Shown here: positions 58,719 through 64,000 of the stretch, in pieces
Position numbering within the stretch: position 1 is the first letter of the stretch
How the letters are laid out: each line of letters begins with the position of its first letter
Source: Ganoderma boninense
Lineage: Eukaryota; Basidiomycota; Agaricomycetes; Polyporales; Polyporaceae
Length of the DNA stretch: 64,000 nucleotides
Direction of reading: 5' to 3'
NCBI GenBank assembly: GCA_002900995.3
Contig: CM035306.1
Coordinates: 992,001-1,056,000 of the forward strand
The notes under the pieces: generated by a model
Databases searched by the model: none
Told to the model about the DNA's origin: nothing
The model's input: only the letters and a program-made list of their open reading frames with translations
Translations under genes and position numbers: made by a program

Positions 58719-59710
58719 TTACCACCGTCGCCACAACTTCCAGAGCTCCCGCAGAGACAACTTGGAACGCCTGGGTCGCTCGTCCGCGTCCTGGGCCAGG
58801 CTCAGGGCCACGAGACCGACGGGCATCTCCATCGGCTTCCACACCCACTTCTTCCCTTCCTGCACCATGGGACCGACCCGGGGCAACGGCGGTGCAGAGC
58901 CAGAGCGGCCGGTGCGGTTCCGCAAGACCAGCCCGACACTGATCGCGCGCACACAGAGACGCTCAAGATCGCTGAATGCCGCCTCCACATGCTTGGGCAA
59001 CGGCGCATGGTCATCGTGGTCCTTGGGACGGTAGAGAGCGTAGTAGGAGTGCAGCGCGACCTCCGTGTTGGCGATCATGAACGAAGCGGGGAGCAGGCCC
59101 GCGAACCTCGGGTTCGCCGGGTCGGCGCTAGCGAGCTTGGCGGCGTCGCGCGCGCGCGAGGCCATCAGGGGCTCCTCCCAGAGGTCGCTGAAGGGCTGCT
59201 CGTTCTCGAACTCTGCGTCTCTCCTCGCGAGTGCGAGGGAGGTGACTCGAACGTGGTCGCGGGGTTGTCGGAGACAGGCTCGAGGGGTTGGAGGGAGAAG
59301 ACGATGCAGCGCTCGTTGTCCAGGAGCCAGTCGGCGCCGCCGTTGCAGCGGACGATGGCATGGACGACGGTCGAGAACGCGTCCTCGTGGGTGTTCGCCC
59401 ATAGCTTGACGGCGTTGGCGAGGGACAGGGGCGCGCTGTAGCCTGCCTGCTCAGCGCCGGTCTCCGAGCTGCTAGAGCGGCATGTAGACCTTCGTAGAAT
59501 GCCGTGGGCCCATCAACACTATTGAATTGAGCGCGAAGGAACGACTCACTTGTGGTACGGCCACGCTGTCTTCTGGCAGGCTTTGCTGCAGTACCTGACT
59601 GCGCCGCACCCTCCGCACTGCTTTAGTTGCTGTTTGCTGAGGTCGGATCTCTGGCAGCAGCCACACTCGAGGACGTCGGGGAGGCCTACCCATTCGATGG
59701 TTGTCGCCAT
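58719..59710 (-). CDS. MYND zinc-finger protein 2, frame broken once
   Basis: Paralogue of the MYND gene at 43392-44430. Exons: 59710..59550 and 59471..58719. The finger is in exon 1: ECGCCQRSDLSKQQLKQCGG, then CGAVRYCSKACQKTAWPYHK, interrupted by the intron at the same place as in copy 1 (HHK/YHK). The second exon starts NSSETGAEQAGYSAPLSLAN, then LWANTHEDAFSTVVHAIV, LDNERCIVFSLQPLEPVSDN. After PATTF the frame slips (about 59249-59253, one base missing) and continues RVTSLALARRDAEFENEQPF, then AISVGLVLRNRTGR and VQEGKKWVWKPMEMPVGL. Copy 1 has GIVLRQPN and GDGKKWEWRAL at the same place. Corrected length is about 304 residues. It starts head-to-head with the F-box relic at 60071. Confidence 0.8.
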
Positions 59711-59742
59711 GAGGGTTGGGGTAGCTTGGTGAGGATGGTGAA

Positions 59743-59756
59743 GGGGGTATATAAAC
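59743..59756 (-). promoter_or_regulatory. Putative TATA box of MYND gene 2
   Basis: GTTTATATAC on the minus strand, about 40 bp before the start codon, which would give a very short 5' UTR. Confidence 0.45.
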
Positions 59757-60070
59757 AAGAACAGAAGAGTAGTAGACAAGCCTTGGATGTCTGGACACAA
59801 AGCCAGAAGACAAGACCACGGAGTGGCGAGCAGAACGAACGACAGCGTCTCGGTAGAAGGATTCTGCGTGCCTCCACCTCGGACTCGAATGAATCAAGCG
59901 CCTCGAGCTCTGACCGTAACACTACCAGCAAACCACCAGATCGCAAGCTACTCCTTCATTGGATTCTGTATCTGAAGTGTCGGTCGCGTTTCTGGTGCGT
60001 AACACTATATGAATAGCTAGCGTTGTTACACTGATCTCTGAAGCTCAGCGACTTTCTAGCGGCAACTGCT

Positions 60071-61424
60071 ATGGATATGGATATTCAAGTTGAATCTGAT
60101 CTTTTGCACAGAATTCTGCGACTCTCAGAGCTCTCAGAACAACTACAAAGACTTCCAATCACAGATCGTAGAAAGTTCTCCACCTTCACCTCTGTCTCTG
60201 ACATTCAGGCATGGGCTACAGCGAAGGCGGAAGAACACCGCCAGATTACTTACCCTTGCAGCCCTTGCCATCCAGAATCTCTCTGTTCCCATCCACCGCC
60301 CCCCTACCTAGGTGCTCGAATTTATCCTCGAGCAGTGCTGGGAAGATTGGACAAGCTTGTGACTCCCTCATGTCTGCCGCTTATGGCGCTCAATCCTCCT
60401 CGGCAACGCCACGTTTTGGGCAGACGCGGTGGCCATGTACGAGCTCCGCGAGAAGTCTGGACGCAATGGGCTCCCGCTCGTGGGTGCCCTCCTCTCCCGT
60501 TCCACGCAAAACTCTCATCCTATCGGGTCGTCCTTCTATACCTTTACCCCTCCATAGCATCAGCAACGTGGTATCGCTAGAGCTCGATCTCGACAAACAT
60601 GACTTGCACGAGCGGCTATGGCCACTCCTTTCTGGAAGGCTCTGTTTACCCCAGACCACCACCATTCACGTGGAAGCCTTCGACTAGTCCTTCAACAGCG
60701 ACATGTCAGAGAGCGTGCGCTCGCTCGTCAGCACCATCGAGCGGGTTCACCTCCGGCTGCCGCCCTGCGAGGACCAATGATAGGAAGCCTACCTTTTGAA
60801 GTGCCGCGTCGGTGACGTTCCGTCCGTCCGCCTGCGCATCAACGATTTCGGTGTCACCACTGGCGACGGCCTCCTTCAAATTTTCGGCAAGGATGCAACG
60901 GTCAAGCGTCTCGTTTTCTCTGTGGCAGGGTCAGCCTCCCTCGGCCCGGCGCCGAATCTTGCGAATGCGCTGTCGACCTTCGCGCCTTCCCGCACCTGAC
61001 GCATCTGGACAGGTGCGACTTGGATGTGGAGACCTTCGCGCCGATGCTGCAATCCGGCGACGCTGGGGGCTGCGTGGAAGGAGAGTCCGGACAGGCCGCC
61101 GCCTTGATTTGTCCCTCACTTGCGGAACTTGTCATCGACATCCGTTCTGCATTCGTGCATCGTTCCGCGGCTGCTTCAGGCTCTGCCGGATGTTCGACGT
61201 CCAAGTCGGAATCGTTGAGTGCGCTCTTTCGACCAGACACTGTCGCCGAGCTGTTCCGGCGACAATGCTCTGTCCTTCAACGTTTCCTCACTGCGCGCGC
61301 GTCCGCCGGAAATCGCCTCAAGTCCCTCGATCTCCGTCTTCGCCCATCGTCGGCGGTATCCGAGTTCGGGCTGGAGGTACCGGGTAGTGATTCTGAAGAG
61401 CCAGCGGACGATGAGGCTTCATAA
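60071..61424 (+). pseudogene. Wrecked F-box-like gene, copy 3
   Basis: Third member of the F-box-like family of 38216-42964, in opposite orientation. It opens well: LRLSELSEQLQRLPITDRRK, then FTSVSDIQAWATAKAEEH, as in copies 1 and 2. After EEHRQ the frame breaks; LAALAIQNLSVPIHRPPT and further F-box residues (LPHVCRLWRSILLGNATFWA) follow in other frames with stops. The middle leucine-rich part is mostly gone. The C-terminal part is recognisable from about 60990 (CPSLAELVIDIRSAF, VAELFRRQCSVLQRFLTARA, GNRLKSLDLRLRPSSAV), matching CPSLAELVITCGL, then CAILEQVLARRASCGTRL of copy 1. Many breaks plus a large deletion show a real pseudogene, unlike the single slips in neighbours. Confidence 0.85.
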
Positions 61425-62224
61425 ACTAGCGTGGATTGGCCAACCCGTGCTGCGATGAAGTCTGTTATGAGGAGTCTTCAGGTGCTGGTGAATGGACCAG
61501 TCGGGTTCAGGCTCCGTAGTGGCGAGATGTGGTGACCATGAATTGTAAGCTCGATCTAGTCGTATCATGGGATGAGAGCAGATGATATTCACTGTTGTCG
61601 CTTTGCAGTGGGAAACTGCTGTGTTTTGTCGCGTCCGTTAGCGGTTTACGGAAACACTGTTGAATTTTATTCATATGCCATACGACTCGGAGGTGGCATT
61701 TCGGAACTTGCCACAGGTCAGGCTTCCCAGCATTGGCGAGGCCCGAAACATTTGAAGTTTACTTCGCCTGACGACCTCCTACCACTTACCCAGGTGGCTG
61801 ACTCGCAAGTTGCTCGCGAGTCAAGGAAGGACTTTGTCAATATGAAGTAAATCGAGGCAGGATATTACTGTAAGAGGGCATTGACTAATTCTTCTCGAGT
61901 CTCTCAGGTCCTGAAGCAATTCTACCACCAGCGACTCTTCCATGCCCACCACCTCCGTGGAGAAATTAGAGTCCGATAAACATAATTCCAATATCCACGA
62001 CGAGTTCCTTTTCGACAGCGATGTCTGCTCATGACGCAATCTTGGCCTTCCTCGCGTCGAAGGGCTTGATGTCGGGGCTACAATATCGTAATTTATCGTG
62101 ACACGGAGTGGTGGCAAGCAGCGGCATGGCTAATACACATTTACAGCCTCCCTGTGCCAACTGGCACGCGACTGGTTATGCGCTCAGGGCGTGATTGGTT
62201 GCGTTGATGGGCGCACCAAGCTTT
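61425..62224. other. Intergenic before the palindromic element
   Basis: 800 bp with no gene seen. GCGAGTCAAGG / CTCGCGAGTC type words occur near 61800-61830 but form no clear structure. Confidence 0.35.
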
Positions 62225-62809
62225 CCAGAAAGGTTACATTTGGGCGTATATCGATACGTAGCCGTGTATTCACGTAGTTGTCGCCCAGGCGAGGCGCTTA
62301 CACTACAATCCATGTATTTGCATAGCCGCTTCGCCGTCAAATCCGCTGCTACGTAGCTGAGAAGGGAGTGCCCGAGCCGTCGAATACATGGCTATGTAGC
62401 TGAGTGTTCTCCACCTGTGTGTAACGGTTCCCATAATCCGGTTACGTTGGATTAGTAGCCGCTACTAATACTACGATTTCAAGTTGACGAATCAACACAG
62501 GTATCTAGGCTGGTCTTGCTGCCCTCTCGCCGTACTCGACCTTCATACTTCGCATATAGCCGGGTTTCGTCTCTTTGGACCTAGCGGCGGCAGGCCGCCC
62601 GTTACACTGTGCACACCAGTGGTACGGCAATTGATGAGCTTCTGTTATGTTACAATTGACGCCCTGATACACGACTACGAGGTTACAAGATTACAACACA
62701 CTCCATTACGTTTTAAAAGTCCGTTACAACTTCGGCCATCACCCTGCTACGCTGCTACGTGGATACATACCTGCTACGTATCGATATACGTCCAAACGTA
62801 ACCGTTCTC
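62225..62809 (+). mobile_element. Left arm of long palindrome; TIR element copy
   Basis: 585-bp arm whose exact reverse complement forms the right arm at 62878-63462. Inside, 62232-62803 looks like a complete 572-bp non-autonomous element: its two ends are inverted copies of a 31-bp terminal repeat, GGTTACATTTGGGCGTATAT at 62232 and its counterpart GGTTACGTTTGGACGTATAT ending at 62803 (2 differences in 31). It encodes nothing convincing; the 105-codon frame inside is the same in both arms. Words GTTAC, GTAAC and TACGTAG recur throughout. No clear target-site duplication was found, and the arm identity runs 7 and 6 bp beyond the terminal repeats. Confidence 0.85.
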
Positions 62810-62877
62810 CTTCATGCGACCCGAGTAGTTACAAGTTGTACCATTATCGTCTTGATGCATGTATGGACTGAAAGCTT

Positions 62878-63462
62878 GAGAACGGTTACGTTTGGACGTA
62901 TATCGATACGTAGCAGGTATGTATCCACGTAGCAGCGTAGCAGGGTGATGGCCGAAGTTGTAACGGACTTTTAAAACGTAATGGAGTGTGTTGTAATCTT
63001 GTAACCTCGTAGTCGTGTATCAGGGCGTCAATTGTAACATAACAGAAGCTCATCAATTGCCGTACCACTGGTGTGCACAGTGTAACGGGCGGCCTGCCGC
63101 CGCTAGGTCCAAAGAGACGAAACCCGGCTATATGCGAAGTATGAAGGTCGAGTACGGCGAGAGGGCAGCAAGACCAGCCTAGATACCTGTGTTGATTCGT
63201 CAACTTGAAATCGTAGTATTAGTAGCGGCTACTAATCCAACGTAACCGGATTATGGGAACCGTTACACACAGGTGGAGAACACTCAGCTACATAGCCATG
63301 TATTCGACGGCTCGGGCACTCCCTTCTCAGCTACGTAGCAGCGGATTTGACGGCGAAGCGGCTATGCAAATACATGGATTGTAGTGTAAGCGCCTCGCCT
63401 GGGCGACAACTACGTGAATACACGGCTACGTATCGATATACGCCCAAATGTAACCTTTCTGG
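62878..63462 (-). mobile_element. Right arm of long palindrome; TIR element copy
   Basis: Mirror of 62225-62809 about a centre at 62843.5, with a 68-bp unpaired spacer (62810-62877). The inner element spans 62884-63455. The match was checked at both ends and by the identical translated frames (62484-62801 plus, 62886-63203 minus), and I found no mismatch. As RNA or single-stranded DNA it would fold into a hairpin of about 585 bp. Confidence 0.85.
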
Positions 63463-63538
63463 CATGAAGCCTGCGAGACTGGGGATTCCTTTAGAGAGTC
63501 AGACACGACAACACAACACAACATGAACCGCAGACAGG

Positions 63539-64000
63539 CTAAACGAGCTTCTCGAGCACGACTTTTCTCTCTTCCCGGTCCGTCGACGTCTCAAACGAGT
63601 CCGCGGACCGCCCAGTCATCGGGACCGGTGTCCCTGCCGCGGATCCCTGTGTCTCCACTGCCGCGGCGGAGCTGTGGACGCCCGTGCTGTGATGAAACAC
63701 AACGGTGCTGGCGGTGCCGCCCTCGGCGGACGCGAGGGCAGAGCCATGGCGGCAAGCTTGACGAGGCTGCGACAACCCTCCGGCGTCGATTGGCGACTGC
63801 TTGAGTGCTACTATGGCAATGATGGTGGTGGGGTAGATGGCCTGACAGGGAAGTCTGGTGTGTGAACCGGGAAACGGCGTATGGAGAATGCGAACTCGAC
63901 CGATGGCTTACCACGAGAGGCACTAGGCACCCGTACTCGAAGTCGTTGCTGATTGTCTCAAAGACATAATTGGGGCCAGACAGGGATGTCGGATCCGCCT
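63539..64000 (-). CDS. Multi-pass integral membrane protein, copy 2, 3' end only
   Basis: Last two exons of a paralogue of the gene at 49067-50709, cut by the window edge. Exon 64000..63912 reads GPNYVFETISNDFEYGCLV (copy 1: GPNFVFEAISNAFQYGCLV) and ends at GTG with a GTAAGC donor, at the same place as in copy 1. Exon 63841..63539 reads AIYPTTIIAIVALKQSPID, then GGTASTVVFHHSTGVHS (copy 1: GGTASTIVFNHSTGVYH), and ends VVLEKLV (copy 1: IMPENLV). The frame is clean and the last exon is of similar length, so this seems an intact gene. It starts outside the window, and its 3' end lies 77 bp from the palindrome. Confidence 0.82.

Noticed and set aside
62484..63203. Two identical 105-codon frames on opposite strands
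   Set aside because: They are a by-product of the palindrome; the protein has no recognisable feature and is not bounded by gene signals.

Overview
The window is nuclear DNA of a filamentous basidiomycete, most likely a wood-decay Agaricomycete (Polyporales-like). Genes lie on both strands and are cut by many short introns (about 50-70 bp, GTGAGT/GTRNGT donors, YAG acceptors). There is a Gln tRNA with an intron, a Zn2Cys6 factor, MYND and F-box families, cerato-platanin, HsbA-like secreted proteins and an Adp1-type ABCG transporter. I rebuilt gene models by joining open frames at consensus splice sites and checking intron phase; no database was searched.

Left part (1-14.8 kb): 5' end of a Zn2Cys6 regulator, adenylate kinase, a decayed NmrA-like gene, a 3.9 kb stretch without a supportable gene, the oligosaccharyltransferase subunit Wbp1/OST48, a cerato-platanin, and an intact NmrA-like gene related to the decayed one. 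15-24 kb: an Adp1-like EGF/ABCG transporter, a small secreted HsbA-like gene, a rotted copy of the transporter's 3' end, then a second HsbA-like gene. This order reads as a tandem segmental duplication in which the transporter part decayed.

24.9-38 kb: an M50B-like membrane metallopeptidase made of micro-exons, tRNA-Gln(CUG), a small secreted peptide with dibasic sites, the splicing factor SF3B4/Hsh49, an AhpD-like protein, an acidic Lys/Glu-rich protein and intronless ORC2. 38-64 kb: F-box-like genes (two near-complete, one wrecked), two MYND proteins, two members of a multi-pass membrane family, two uncharacterised genes, an ITFG1/TIP-like FG-GAP protein, a LACTB2-like metallo-hydrolase and the splicing factor CWC22. 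A near-perfect 1.24 kb palindrome whose arms carry their own terminal inverted repeats sits at 62.2-63.5 kb.

Two themes stand out. First, local duplication followed by decay (NmrA; ABC plus HsbA; F-box/MYND/membrane blocks). Second, single-base frame breaks in otherwise well-conserved genes, several of them essential (adenylate kinase, Wbp1, SF3B4, CWC22, ITFG1-like, LACTB2-like, MYND). Their number and their place in GC-rich short runs point to uncorrected indels in the assembly rather than to gene loss.
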